From contig JAGQTU010000001.1 of assembly GCA_020438865.1 (NCBI GenBank), positions 131,040 through 195,039 on the forward strand: 64,000 nt of DNA, given 5' to 3'. The number at the start of each line of letters is the position of its first letter. The stretch's first letter is position 1. Of the stretch, positions 25,111-35,418 are shown in pieces. The notes beneath the pieces are model-generated. The model was not told the DNA's origin and did no database searches. It saw only the letters and a list, made by a program, of their open reading frames with translations. A program made the position numbers and the translations under genes. The stretch comes from Mycobacterium sp. (GTDB lineage Bacteria > Actinomycetota > Actinomycetes > Mycobacteriales > Mycobacteriaceae).

Positions 25111-28100
25111 CACGACTCCATTCGGGTGCCGCATGCGCGGGGCAGCCGGGACGCATCGGGCAGTGGGGGCAGCCGTCGTTGGCCCGGGCGGGGAACTGCG
25201 GGCCCGCGGTCGCCGCGGCGGCGCGTTGCACGGTCTCGCGCCACTCGTCGCGGCCGGCGCCGGTCAGCGCGGACTGCTCGCGTTCGGTGGCGCCGGCGGC
25301 GGTCGGCTTGCCGATGTACACGAGCCGCCCGCCGCCGGGCTGCTCGCCGTCGCTGAGCAGCCCTTCGGCGATGGCCAGCTGGTAGAGCCCGAGTTGGGCG
25401 TGGCGCTGGGCTTCGTCCTTGGTGACCGGGCTCTTGCCGGTCTTGACGTCGACCACCACCAGCCGACCCTCCGGATCGCGTTCCAGCCGGTCGACCCGGC
25501 CGCGGACCCGGACGCCCGGCAGTTCGCCGCCGGGCGCGGCGACGACGCCCTCGACGTCGATCTCGGTACCCACCTCGGTGAGCTCGTGCCGGGTGGCCGA
25601 TCGCCAGGCGACGAAGGCCGCGAGCATGGCCCGATGGCGCTCCAACTCGTTGGCGGCATACCACGGCGAGTCGAACGGGATTGTGGCCCAGAGCCTTTCC
25701 AGTTCGGCAGTCAGCCGGGCCTCGTCCTCGGCGGGCCCGGAGATCAGCGCATGCAGCACCGAGCCGAGCGTCGAGCGCAGGTCGCGGGGCCGGGAGCCGC
25801 CGTGGCGTTCGGTCAGCCACCGCAGCGGGCAGTCCGCCAGCGTCTGCAGGGTGGACGGGCTCATCGTGACGGTGTGGTCGGCACCCGCCCACACCGGATC
25901 GGCCGAACTGATCGGCGCCGTGCCCTGCCAGTGTCCCGGATCGGCGCCCGGCACCCCGGCCGCCGCCAACCGCGCCAATTGCGTTGCCGCGAGCGCGCGT
26001 TGGGCTTCGGTGACGGCGCCGGGTGCGGCGCACACCACCGCGCGCAGCCGGCCCACCACCGCGGCCGGCGACAACACCGGCGGTGCCGTGATCGGCCCGG
26101 CCGCCGTGTCGTCGGTGGGCTCCACCGTCGCCCACTGCGCCAGCTCCGCGAGGAACGGTGACGGCAGGGAAACGTCGTCGCCGCTCGCGCCGTCGACCGC
26201 GGTGACCAGCAGCCGGCGCCGCGCCCGTCCCATCGCGGCGATCAGCAACCGGCGCTCCTCGGCCAGCAGCGGCGCCCGGGCGGACGTCTCGTCGCCCACC
26301 CCGCCGAGCACGTCGAGCAGCCGCTGGGTGCCCAGCACCCCGCCGCGCGGCGTGGTGTTGGGCCACAGGCCGTCCTGCAGGCCGGCGATCACCACCAGCT
26401 CCCAGTCCCGGCCCAGCGCCGCGTGCGGGCTGAGCGTCGCGACCGTTTCGGACCCGGTGGTGTCGTCGGGGCGGGCCGGCGGCAGTTGCAGGGCGGCGAC
26501 ATGGTCGAGCAGGCCCGGCAGCGACGCCCCGGTGGTGCGCGCGACGTAGTCCTCGGTGAGGTCGAACAAGGTGGTGACCGCGGCAAGGTTCCGCTCGGCG
26601 GCGACGGCGTCGGAGCCGCCCCGCTCGGCCGCGGCCAGCCAGCGCCGCTGCAGCCCGGTGCGCTCCCAGGCCTGCCAGAGGGTGTCTCGCGGGTCGCCCT
26701 GGCCGCGGTGTGCGGCGCCGGCCGACCGCAGCACGGCGCGGACCCGCTTGACCGGTCCGGCCAGGGTGGCGGGCAGTTTCGGGTCGCGCCCGGTGAGCGC
26801 CTCGACCAGCAGATCGCCGAACTCCCGGCCCGCGCCGCCGGGCACGGCGCGGCGCAGCGCGCGGCGAAGCTGGCGCAGCGACACCGGGTCGACGCGCCCG
26901 ATCGGCCCGCTCAGCAGGGCGATCGCCTGCGCGCCGTCGAGGCCGTGTGCGGTGGCCGAAAGCGCGGTCAGCAGCGCCGCGGCCGCGGGCTGGTCCGCGA
27001 TCGGGCCGTCCCAGGACGGTGTGGCCACCGGCACCCCGGCGGCCGCCAGCGCGCGCGGCAGTGCGGCCGCGGCGGACACCGACCGCACGATCACGGCCAG
27101 CTGCGACCAGGGCACCCCGTCGAGCAGGTGGGCCCGCCGCAGGGTGTCGGCGATCAGCGCCGCCTGCGCGTGTTCGGAGGCCGCCACCCGCACGCCGACC
27201 GAGCCGTCGGTGTCGGCGTGCCCGTCGAGGCGGCGCCACCGGGGGGCGCCCGGCAGACCCGCGGCGACGCCGCTGATCGCCCGGGCCACCGCGGGCGCAC
27301 ACCGGTGCGAGCGGGTCAAGGTGACCGCCGGCGAGTCCTCGGCCAGCAGCAACGTGGGGTCCGCGCCGCGGAATCCGTAGACGGCCTGGTTCGGGTCACC
27401 CGCCAGCAGCGTGAGGTCGGCGCCGGCGGCCAGCACCCGCACCAGCCGGGCGGCCTGCGGATCGAGATGGTGCGCGTCGTCGACCAGCAACAGCCGGATC
27501 CGGGCCCGCTCGGCGGCCAGCAGGTCGGCGTCCGCGCCGAACGCCTCGAGCGCGGCGCCGACGAGTTCGGCGGCGCCCAGCGCGGGCACGGTGGCCTGTG
27601 GAGCGGCGGTGCCGACCGCCGCGCGCAACAGCATCACCTGCTCGTACTGCTGGGCGAAGCGGCCTGCGGCAACCCATTCCGGGCACCCGGACAGTCGGCC
27701 GATGCGTTGCAGCCGCAGCGGATCCACTCCCCGCTCGGCGCAGCGGGCCAGCAGGTCCCGGAGTTCGGTGGCGAACCCGGCGGTGCTCAGCGCCGGGCGC
27801 AGGTGCGCGGGCCAGCCCGAGGCGGACTCCGGGCCGTCGGCCAAGTCCCCGGCCAGCAGCTCCCGGATGATGCCGTCCTGCTCGGCGCCGGTCACCAGGC
27901 GCGGCGGCGGGTCACCGGCGCGCGCCGCCGCCTGCCGCAGCACGGCGAACGCATAGCCGTGCACCGACCGGACCAGCGGCTCCCGGATGACCCGGCGGCC
28001 CCGCCCGGCGGTCAACAACGTCGCGGTGAGCGCGCTGCGCATCGCGCCGGCCGGCCGACCCGAACCCGTCAGCAGCAGCACCGATTCCGGGTCCACCCCC

Positions 28101-28246
28101 GCGGCGATGTGCGCGGCGGCGGCCTCGACCAGCAGGCCGCTCTTGCCGGTGCCCGGGCCGCCGATGATCCGCACCGTGCCGCGCAACCCCGGGCCGCGCA
28201 CGGCGGCCTCGGTCAGTTCGGCCGGCACCGGGTCGGGGTTGGTCAT
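25100..28246 (-). CDS. adnA: AdnA, helicase-nuclease subunit of the AdnAB end-resection complex
   Basis: A 1,048-residue partner of AdnB. The motor domain has GGPGTGKSGL (Walker A), a weakened motif II (LVDDAHHLD in place of DEYQD) and GDPNQAVYGFRGA. The C-terminal nuclease has VRGRVDRLERD and VVDVKTGK, and the tail carries cysteines in CPHCPMRPGC that, with an upstream cysteine, would bind a 4Fe-4S cluster as in AddB. Known work on mycobacterial AdnAB assigns the lead motor to AdnB, which fits the degenerate motif II here. The ATG at 28246 opens the operon adnA-adnB. Confidence 0.93.
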   Translation of the reverse strand: MTNPDPVPAELTEAAVRGPGLRGTVRIIGGPGTGKSGLLVEAAAAHIAAGVDPESVLLLTGSGRPAGAMRSALTATLLTAGRGRRVIREPLVRSVHGYAFAVLRQAAARAGDPPPRLVTGAEQDGIIRELLAGDLADGPESASGWPAHLRPALSTAGFATELRDLLARCAERGVDPLRLQRIGRLSGCPEWVAAGRFAQQYEQVMLLRAAVGTAAPQATVPALGAAELVGAALEAFGADADLLAAERARIRLLLVDDAHHLDPQAARLVRVLAAGADLTLLAGDPNQAVYGFRGADPTLLLAEDSPAVTLTRSHRCAPAVARAISGVAAGLPGAPRWRRLDGHADTDGSVGVRVAASEHAQAALIADTLRRAHLLDGVPWSQLAVIVRSVSAAAALPRALAAAGVPVATPSWDGPIADQPAAAALLTALSATAHGLDGAQAIALLSGPIGRVDPVSLRQLRRALRRAVPGGAGREFGDLLVEALTGRDPKLPATLAGPVKRVRAVLRSAGAAHRGQGDPRDTLWQAWERTGLQRRWLAAAERGGSDAVAAERNLAAVTTLFDLTEDYVARTTGASLPGLLDHVAALQLPPARPDDTTGSETVATLSPHAALGRDWELVVIAGLQDGLWPNTTPRGGVLGTQRLLDVLGGVGDETSARAPLLAEERRLLIAAMGRARRRLLVTAVDGASGDDVSLPSPFLAELAQWATVEPTDDTAAGPITAPPVLSPAAVVGRLRAVVCAAPGAVTEAQRALAATQLARLAAAGVPGADPGHWQGTAPISSADPVWAGADHTVTMSPSTLQTLADCPLRWLTERHGGSRPRDLRSTLGSVLHALISGPAEDEARLTAELERLWATIPFDSPWYAANELERHRAMLAAFVAWRSATRHELTEVGTEIDVEGVVAAPGGELPGVRVRGRVDRLERDPEGRLVVVDVKTGKSPVTKDEAQRHAQLGLYQLAIAEGLLSDGEQPGGGRLVYIGKPTAAGATEREQSALTGAGRDEWRETVQRAAAATAGPQFPARANDGCPHCPMRPGCPAHAAPEWSRDDL

Positions 28247-28301
28247 GCGGGCATGACACCACGGGGGTCTGACAAGCCGGCCGTTCTGGCAGCATGATGC
28301 C

Positions 28302-29090
28302 GTGACTCACGACCTCCATCTGCACCGCTACGGGCCGCCCGGCCCGGTGCAGGTGCTCGCGCTGCACGGGTTGACCGGCCACGGCCGGCGCTGGCGGACG
28401 TTGGCCACCCGGCACCTGCCCGAAATCGCCGTGGCCGCCCCGGATCTGCTCGGCCACGGCCGCTCGTCCTGGTCGGCGCCGTGGACCTTCGACGCGAACG
28501 TCGCCGCGCTGGCCACCGTGATCGAGAACGAGGCGGACGGTCCGGTGCTGGTGGTGGGTCACTCCTTCGGAGGCGCCGTCGGGTTGCACCTCGCCGCGGC
28601 GTGCCCGGACCTGGTGTCGGGGCTGCTGCTGCTGGACCCGGCGATCGGGCTGGACGGGCAGTGGATGCGCGAGATCGCCGACGCCATGCTGACATCCCCG
28701 GACTACACGGACCGGGACGAGGCCCGCACCGAGAAGTTCACCGGCGTGTGGGCCGACGTGGCCCTCGAGGAACTCGACGACGACCTCGACGAGCATCTGA
28801 TCGCCCTGCCCAACGGCCGCTACGGCTGGCGCATCAGCGTGCCCGCGATGATGTCCTACTGGAGCGAGCTGGCGCGCGATATCGTGTTGCCCCGCAACGG
28901 AACTCCGACGACGCTGGTGCGGGCGCAGTGGACTTCGCCGCCGTACATCAGCGAGGAACTGATCGAGGGGTTGTCGGGCCGGCTCGGCGCCGACTTCACC
29001 ATGGTGGACCTACCCTGCCAGCACATGGTGGCCCAGGCCAAGCCCACCGAGACCGCGGCGCTCATCCGGGACATGCTCGGGCGGGGTTGA
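28302..29090 (+). CDS. lipV: Alpha/beta-hydrolase LipV
   Basis: A 262-residue alpha/beta-hydrolase. The oxyanion-hole region is ALHGLTGHG, the nucleophile S88 lies in GHSFGG, and the late histidine is in CQHMVAQAKP. An acidic residue for the triad lies in between. It lacks a signal peptide, so it is probably cytoplasmic or membrane-associated. The family member in M. tuberculosis (Rv3203) is classed as a lipase or esterase. The GTG start at 28302 is divergent from adnA. The alkyltransferase-like gene starts two bases after its stop, so the two form one transcript. Confidence 0.9.
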   Translation: MTHDLHLHRYGPPGPVQVLALHGLTGHGRRWRTLATRHLPEIAVAAPDLLGHGRSSWSAPWTFDANVAALATVIENEADGPVLVVGHSFGGAVGLHLAAACPDLVSGLLLLDPAIGLDGQWMREIADAMLTSPDYTDRDEARTEKFTGVWADVALEELDDDLDEHLIALPNGRYGWRISVPAMMSYWSELARDIVLPRNGTPTTLVRAQWTSPPYISEELIEGLSGRLGADFTMVDLPCQHMVAQAKPTETAALIRDMLGRG

Positions 29091-29092
29091 CG

Positions 29093-29389
29093 ATGACCCC
29101 GGTCACCGACGCACAGGTGGAGCGGGTCCGTCGGCTGGTGGCGTCGATTCCGGCGGGCCGGGTCGCCACCTACGGCGACATCGCCTCGGCGGCAAGGCTT
29201 TCCAGCCCGAGGATCGTGGGCTGGATCATGCGGACCGACTCCTCGGATCTGCCGTGGCACCGGGTGATCACCGCCTCGGGCCGCCCGGCACCGCACCTGG
29301 CGACCCGCCAGCTGGAACTGCTGCGCGCCGAGGGGGTCCTGGCCACCGACGGCAGGGTGAACCTGGCCGAGGCCCGGCACAGGTTCTAG
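29093..29389 (+). CDS. Alkyltransferase-like protein (ATL), DNA alkylation damage recognition (Rv3204 type)
   Basis: A 98-residue protein with the DNA-binding domain of O6-alkylguanine-DNA alkyltransferase. The reactive Cys of the PCHR motif is replaced by Trp (P54-W55-H56-R57), the hallmark of ATL proteins. These bind O6-alkylguanine, flip the base and hand the lesion to nucleotide excision repair rather than repairing it directly. The helix-turn-helix with the arginine finger is SSPRIVGWIMR. The ATG at 29093 follows the lipV stop by two bases. The TAG stop overlaps the stop of the convergent next gene in a shared CTAG. Confidence 0.92.
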   Translation: MTPVTDAQVERVRRLVASIPAGRVATYGDIASAARLSSPRIVGWIMRTDSSDLPWHRVITASGRPAPHLATRQLELLRAEGVLATDGRVNLAEARHRF

Positions 29390-30240
29390 AGCACCAGCCG
29401 GATCAGCGCGGCGGTGCGGGCCAGCCCGGGGAAGGCCTCGGCCGTGGAGCGCGGGTGCAGAGCGTGCACGGCGAGGCGGAACATCAACGCCCGCAACAAC
29501 ATCTGCGGCCACTCCGGCAACGCATCCCAGCGTTCGATGAGCCCGTCGTCGGCCTCGCCCCAGGAAAGCGCGTCGACGACCACCACCCCCGCCGCCCACG
29601 ACGTGGGCCGCCAGTACGGGGTGATGTCGGTGATGCCGGGCGCCGCCGTCCCGGAGAACAGCACGGTGCCGTACAGGTCGCCGTGCACCAGCTGATTGGG
29701 ACTCTTGGTCGGCTTGCGCAACCCGGCGAGTTGGTTGAGCAGATCGGCCGAGCGCTCCCCGTCGGCGGAGCCGGGCGACACCCGCGCGCCGGGCGGCAGC
29801 GACTGCAGCGGGCGGTCCTCCCAGGCGGCGCGGTCGGCGGCGATGAACACGTCGACGTCGCTCCACGGTGGCACCGGCGCCTGGGTGAGAAACCTCGGCC
29901 GCTCCAGCTTCGCGGTGGCCTCGTGCAGCCGGACCCCGGCGGAGACCACCTCGTCGTGCCGCGGCTCGGGGGTGCCGGCGACGAATGTGTCTGCCCGCCA
30001 ACCGGACACCACGTAGCGCCCGTCGGTGGAGCGCACCGGGCGGGCCAGCCGCACCCCGTCGATGAAGAGCGTCTCGCGCACCTTGGCCGACCAGGCCGCG
30101 CGGGCGTGGTCGGCGATCACCGACAACACCACCTCACCGCATTTGAAACCGCCCTCCCAGCCGGTGCCCAGCGGCTCGGGCTCGGTGTCCTTGAGGCCGA
30201 ACGTCGCCAGCACATGCTCGGGCGGGCGTTCTTCGGTCAC
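29386..30240 (-). CDS. TIGR02569-type aminoglycoside-phosphotransferase-like protein (Rv3205c type)
   Basis: A 284-residue actinobacterial protein with a kinase-like fold. Motif LVHGDLYGTVLF resembles the catalytic HGDxxxxN loop of aminoglycoside phosphotransferase-type enzymes, although Asn is replaced. GITDITPYW is the likely metal-binding DxD-like strand. No substrate is known, and the altered loop leaves activity in doubt. The GTG start at 30240 is preceded by TAGTCT six bases upstream with no ribosome site, so a leaderless mRNA is likely. Confidence 0.82.
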   Translation of the reverse strand: MTEERPPEHVLATFGLKDTEPEPLGTGWEGGFKCGEVVLSVIADHARAAWSAKVRETLFIDGVRLARPVRSTDGRYVVSGWRADTFVAGTPEPRHDEVVSAGVRLHEATAKLERPRFLTQAPVPPWSDVDVFIAADRAAWEDRPLQSLPPGARVSPGSADGERSADLLNQLAGLRKPTKSPNQLVHGDLYGTVLFSGTAAPGITDITPYWRPTSWAAGVVVVDALSWGEADDGLIERWDALPEWPQMLLRALMFRLAVHALHPRSTAEAFPGLARTAALIRLVL

Positions 30241-30246
30241 CCCGTC

Positions 30247-30252
30247 AGACTA
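30247..30252 (-). promoter_or_regulatory. -10 hexamer TAGTCT, leaderless start of Rv3205c-type gene
   Basis: TAGTCT on the minus strand ends six bases before the GTG at 30240. Confidence 0.45.
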
Positions 30253-30276
30253 AGCGGTGCCGGCTCCGGTGGGCCG

Positions 30277-31455
30277 TCAGTACATCACCATGTCGGGTTC
30301 GAATTGCTCGGCCCAGGCCACGATGCCGCCCCGCAGGTGCAGCGCATCGGGGAACCCGGCCTTCTTCAGCACCGCCAGCGCCTCCGCCGAGCGCACCCCG
30401 GTCTTGCAGTACAGCACCGGAATCCGGTCCTGCGGCAGCCTGGCCAGGCCGTCCCCGGACTCGATGGCCGACTTCGGGATCAGTTCGGCACCGCTGATGT
30501 GGTTGATGTCCCACTCCACCGGCTCGCGCACGTCGATCAGCGCCACCTTGGTGCCGGACTCGAGCAGATCGCGCAGTTCCAGCGGGGTGAGGGTGGAATC
30601 GTGGGCGGCCTCGGCGGCCTTGTCGGACGGCACCCCGCAGAACGCCCCGTAGTCGATCAGCCCGGTGATCTCGGGGGTCTCGGGGTCCTTGCGGATCCTG
30701 ATGGTGCGGTAACTCATCTCCAGGGCGTCGTAGATCATCAACCGGCCCAGCAGCGGTTCCCCGATACCGGTGATCAGCTTGATGGCCTCGGTGCCCATCA
30801 CCGATGCGATCGAGGCGCACAGGATGCCCAGCACGCCGCCCTCGGCACAGGACGGCACCATGCCGGGCGGCGGCGGCTCCGGATAGAGGTCGCGGTAGTT
30901 CAGGCCCAGGCCGTCGGGGGCGTCCTCCCAGAACACCGACACCTGGCCGGAGAAGCGGTAGATCGACCCCCAGACGTACGGCTTGTGCGCCAGCGCCGCG
31001 GCGTCGTTGACCAGATAGCGGGTGGCGAAGTTGTCGGTGCCGTCGATGATCAGGTCGTACTGCCCGAACAGTTCGACGGCGTTGTCGGGCTCCAGCCGCA
31101 TCTCGTGGAGCCGCACGGTGACCAGCGGGTTGAGCTCGAGGATGGAATCGCGCGCGCTCTGCGCCTTGGACCGGCCGATATCGGACTGGCCGTGGATGAT
31201 CTGGCGCTGCAGGTTCGACTCGTCGACGACATCGAACTCCACCACCCCGATCGTCCCGACGCCGGCCGCGGCCAGATAGAGCAGCGTCGGCGAGCCCAGC
31301 CCGCCCGCGCCGATCACCAGCACGCGCGCGTTCTTCAGCCGCTTCTGCCCCACCACGCCGAGGTCCGGGATGATCAGATGCCTGCTGTACCGGGAGACTT
31401 CGTCGCGGGTCAGTTCGGCGGCTGGCTCGACCAGCGGCGGCAACGGTGAAGACAC
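30277..31455 (-). CDS. moeZ: MoeZ: sulfur-carrier adenylyltransferase and sulfurtransferase
   Basis: A 392-residue two-domain enzyme. Residues about 12-270 are an E1-like MoeB/ThiF domain (VIGAGGLGSP nucleotide loop, then IDGTDNFATRY) that adenylates the C-terminal glycine of small sulfur carriers. Residues about 285-385 are a rhodanese domain with the active cysteine in YCKTGVRS that supplies sulfur. In M. tuberculosis MoeZ serves MoaD2 (molybdenum cofactor), CysO (cysteine) and related carriers. The zinc cysteine pairs of classical MoeB are only partly kept. The GTG start has GAGGAG upstream. Confidence 0.94.
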   Translation of the reverse strand: MSSPLPPLVEPAAELTRDEVSRYSRHLIIPDLGVVGQKRLKNARVLVIGAGGLGSPTLLYLAAAGVGTIGVVEFDVVDESNLQRQIIHGQSDIGRSKAQSARDSILELNPLVTVRLHEMRLEPDNAVELFGQYDLIIDGTDNFATRYLVNDAAALAHKPYVWGSIYRFSGQVSVFWEDAPDGLGLNYRDLYPEPPPPGMVPSCAEGGVLGILCASIASVMGTEAIKLITGIGEPLLGRLMIYDALEMSYRTIRIRKDPETPEITGLIDYGAFCGVPSDKAAEAAHDSTLTPLELRDLLESGTKVALIDVREPVEWDINHISGAELIPKSAIESGDGLARLPQDRIPVLYCKTGVRSAEALAVLKKAGFPDALHLRGGIVAWAEQFEPDMVMY

Positions 31456-31546
31456 CGGTAGCTCCTCGGGTTTCGACGTTCCCCACCCATTTCAGCAGGT
31501 AGTCGAATCAACGGCAAACAGCCGGACAAGCTTCCGGCACAGCCGC

Positions 31547-31604
31547 CGAGCGTGCGTGTCGGTGCCGCAACACGCCGATCGCGCGTGCACTCCGCGCACG
31601 CTCG
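31547..31604. repeat. Intergenic inverted repeat
   Basis: CGAGCGTGCG (31547-31556) and CGCACGCTCG (31595-31604) are perfect complements around a 38-base loop that itself contains GTGC/GCAC half-sites. It lies between two minus-strand genes (DUF3152 end and moeZ start). There is no T tract. Similar palindromic sequences are scattered in mycobacterial intergenic DNA. Confidence 0.5.
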
Positions 31605-31626
31605 CGGGCGAAGAGGCTTCCAAGAG

Positions 31627-33475
<1,849 letters not shown>

Positions 33476-33482
33476 GGGCGGC

Positions 33483-33731
33483 CTAGCTGGCGGCCGGACC
33501 TGCGCCGATGCCGAAGCCGACGCGCCGGACGTCGGAGACGCCGATCTCGACGTAGCTGATCTTGGCGGTGTGCACCAGGAAGCGGCGGCCCTTGTCGTCG
33601 GAGAGGCTCAGCACGTCCGATCCGGCCTTGGACAGCGCGGACGTCACCAACTCCTCGACCTCGGCGGCCGTCTGCGAACTGGTGAAGACCAGCTCACGCG
33701 GGCTGTCCGAAACACCGATCTTGACCTCCAC
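33483..33731 (-). CDS. DUF3107 small protein (TB9.4, Rv3208A type)
   Basis: An 82-residue conserved actinobacterial protein (DUF3107). Alternating strands and one helix (MEVKIGVSDSPRELVF at the start, GRRFLVHTAKISYVEIGV in the middle) suggest a compact alpha/beta fold. The M. tuberculosis counterpart is a known T-cell antigen of no assigned function. The GTG start at 33731 has GGAAGGG upstream. It converges on the TetR gene. Confidence 0.9.
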   Translation of the reverse strand: MEVKIGVSDSPRELVFTSSQTAAEVEELVTSALSKAGSDVLSLSDDKGRRFLVHTAKISYVEIGVSDVRRVGFGIGAGPAAS

Positions 33732-33893
33732 GGTGAACCCTTCCGTTCGTGTGCGTGCTACCCAAGCAGGCTAGTAGACGCCCGCCCGGCCGGCTGACGG
33801 CAGCCGTTCGCGGTTAGCGAATATCGCATCAAGCTGCGGTAACAGCATGGCAACGGGTGGCGCGCCGCGGCCGGGGCGCCGCCGCGGGTTCCA

Positions 33894-33899
33894 TAGCCT
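33894..33899 (+). promoter_or_regulatory. -10 hexamer TAGCCT, leaderless start of Rv3209-type gene
   Basis: TAGCCT ends six bases before the ATG at 33906, with no ribosome site. Confidence 0.5.
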
Positions 33900-33905
33900 T
33901 GATTC

Positions 33906-34475
33906 ATGGCACGCCGGAACGAAAGACGCCGCTCGGCGGTGTCGCAGTGGCGGCGGGTGGTTGTGACCGCCGCGGGCGTGCTGGCCGCCGCCGCGGCCAC
34001 CGCCGCCGTGGTGCACACCGGTGATTCGGCCACCACGACCGCCGATCACCCGTCGGCCAACCGCACGGTTACGGCGACCCCGGGCCCCCGCACCGCGAGC
34101 GCCCCGCCGACCGCGGTCACCGTCACGCTCCCGGGCGCCGACATCGAGACCCCGGTCTCGCTGCCGCCGACCACCGTCGCCGCGGTGCCGCAGGCGCAGA
34201 CGACGGTGGATCCGCGCCTGGTCGTCTACACCGTGGCGGGAAACCAGCGGCCCAACGATCCGGTCACCGTGATCTACGCCGACGAGGACGGTGCGCTGCG
34301 CACCGTCGAGAACGTCACCCTGCCGTGGTCGATGACCGTGGTGCCGACGGTGCCGGTCAACTACGTAACCGCGAACAGCGCGGGCAGTCAGCTGAACTGC
34401 TGGATCACCGACGGCACCGGGGCGACGGTGGCCGCACAGGTCGACAACGGCATCACCGCGACGTGTAACCGCTAG
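33906..34475 (+). CDS. Thr/Pro-rich membrane protein with MmpS-like C-terminal domain (Rv3209 type)
   Basis: A 189-residue protein: basic cytoplasmic start, one membrane helix (about 17-37), a long Thr/Pro/Ala linker (about 40-95), then a beta-rich outer domain. That domain (LVVYTVAGNQRPNDPVTVIY, TLPWSMTVVP, and two cysteines in CWITD and TCNR) resembles the extracytoplasmic fold of MmpS proteins, which assist MmpL lipid transporters. No mmpL gene is adjacent, so the partner is unknown. The mRNA is likely leaderless. Confidence 0.8.
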   Translation: MARRNERRRSAVSQWRRVVVTAAGVLAAAAATAAVVHTGDSATTTADHPSANRTVTATPGPRTASAPPTAVTVTLPGADIETPVSLPPTTVAAVPQAQTTVDPRLVVYTVAGNQRPNDPVTVIYADEDGALRTVENVTLPWSMTVVPTVPVNYVTANSAGSQLNCWITDGTGATVAAQVDNGITATCNR

Positions 34476-34495
34476 GCGGGTTTTCAGGCGGTGGA

Positions 34496-35185
34496 TCAGG
34501 CCAGGCCGAGCTGGCGCATCCGGTCGTCGTGGGTGCGCTGCAGCCGGCCGAAGAAGTCGGTGACCTGGCCCAGCCCGCCGGGCCCGGAGAGCACCAGGTC
34601 GACCAGTTCGTCGTGATCGGCCAGCACGTACTGCGCCTGGGTGATGGCCTCGCCGAGCAGCCGGCGCGACCACAGCGCCAGCCGGCTGCGCTGGCGGCCG
34701 CTGGACAGCACCGCCTCGCGAACCTCGGCGACGACGAACTGCGAGTGGCCGGTCTCCCCCAGCACCGCCCGCACCACACCGGCGACCTCGTCGGGCAGCA
34801 CGTCGGCGATCTCGGAGTAGAAGTCGGCGGCCAGCGCATCGCCCACATAGGTCTTGACCAGTGCCTCCAGCCAGGTGCTCGGGGTGGTCAGCCGGTGGTA
34901 GTTCTCCAGCGCGGAGGCGTAGCGATTCATCGCGGGCACCACGTCGACTCCGCGGGCCGCCAGGGCGTCGCGCAGCAGTTCGTAATGCGCCATCTCGGCG
35001 GCCGCCATGCTGGCCATGTTGATGCGGCCGCGCAGATCCGGCGCCATCCGGGCTTCGTCGGTCAGCCGGTAGAACGCGGCGACCTCGCCGTAGGCCAGCA
35101 GTGCGAACAGTTCGTCGACGCCAGGATGGTCGGCGGTGATGCGCGACCCCGAACCGGTCGCCGCTGTGGGCTGCGTCGCACTCAT
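34496..35185 (-). CDS. Ferritin-like-fold protein, MiaE-like (Rv3210c type)
   Basis: A 229-residue helical protein of the actinobacterial ferritin-like group (MiaE_2-like). Glu and His residues spaced for a di-iron site appear in the helices (for example AEMAHYELL, EIADVLP, GETGHSQFVVAEV). It may therefore be an iron-dependent oxygenase or hydroxylase. The tRNA-modifying role of true MiaE is not proven for this group. The ATG at 35185 is seven bases from a TAGAGT hexamer and has no ribosome site, so it may be leaderless. Confidence 0.82.
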   Translation of the reverse strand: MSATQPTAATGSGSRITADHPGVDELFALLAYGEVAAFYRLTDEARMAPDLRGRINMASMAAAEMAHYELLRDALAARGVDVVPAMNRYASALENYHRLTTPSTWLEALVKTYVGDALAADFYSEIADVLPDEVAGVVRAVLGETGHSQFVVAEVREAVLSSGRQRSRLALWSRRLLGEAITQAQYVLADHDELVDLVLSGPGGLGQVTDFFGRLQRTHDDRMRQLGLA

Positions 35186-35192
35186 GGGCGTA

Positions 35193-35198
35193 ACTCTA
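35193..35198 (-). promoter_or_regulatory. -10 hexamer TAGAGT, leaderless start of ferritin-like gene
   Basis: TAGAGT on the minus strand, seven bases before the ATG at 35185. Confidence 0.45.
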
Positions 35199-35241
35199 GT
35201 CCGGCCGCAGGCCGCGAACCGGATCAGCGCGCGCGACCAGC

Positions 35242-35247
35242 TATGAT
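35242..35247 (+). promoter_or_regulatory. -10 box TATGAT of rhlE with long leader
   Basis: A consensus-like TATGAT lies 167 bases before the rhlE start and no better promoter is seen closer. No good -35 box is visible. The leader includes the hairpin TGCGCCG/CGGCGCA (35313-35333). Confidence 0.45.
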
Positions 35248-35295
35248 GGCCGAGACGGCGGCGTCAAGCCTCCACCCGGCGTCACCGTCAAGGAA

Positions 35296-35418
35296 ATGTG
35301 CGTGCACGCGTCTGCGCCGCCCAGTTCGGCGCACACCCTTTGGCGAAAGTCTGAACTCGTGCGCGCGTCGAAGCCAGAACGAGGAATGACACCGGAAGGT
35401 TTGACGCCACCAGCATGA
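35296..35418 (+). CDS. Possible upstream ORF in the rhlE leader (40 residues)
   Basis: An ATG frame inside the rhlE leader (MCVHASAPPSSAHTLWRKSE at the start) runs 40 codons and stops with TGA overlapping the rhlE ATG in ATGA, the arrangement used for translational coupling. AAGGA sits only a few bases before its ATG, so initiation strength is doubtful. It may control rhlE or be fortuitous. Confidence 0.35.
   Translation: MCVHASAPPSSAHTLWRKSELVRASKPERGMTPEGLTPPA

Noticed and set aside
22936-28297. Long plus-strand frames (515 and 624 codons)
   Set aside because: Antisense to adnB and adnA; no motif or ribosome site.
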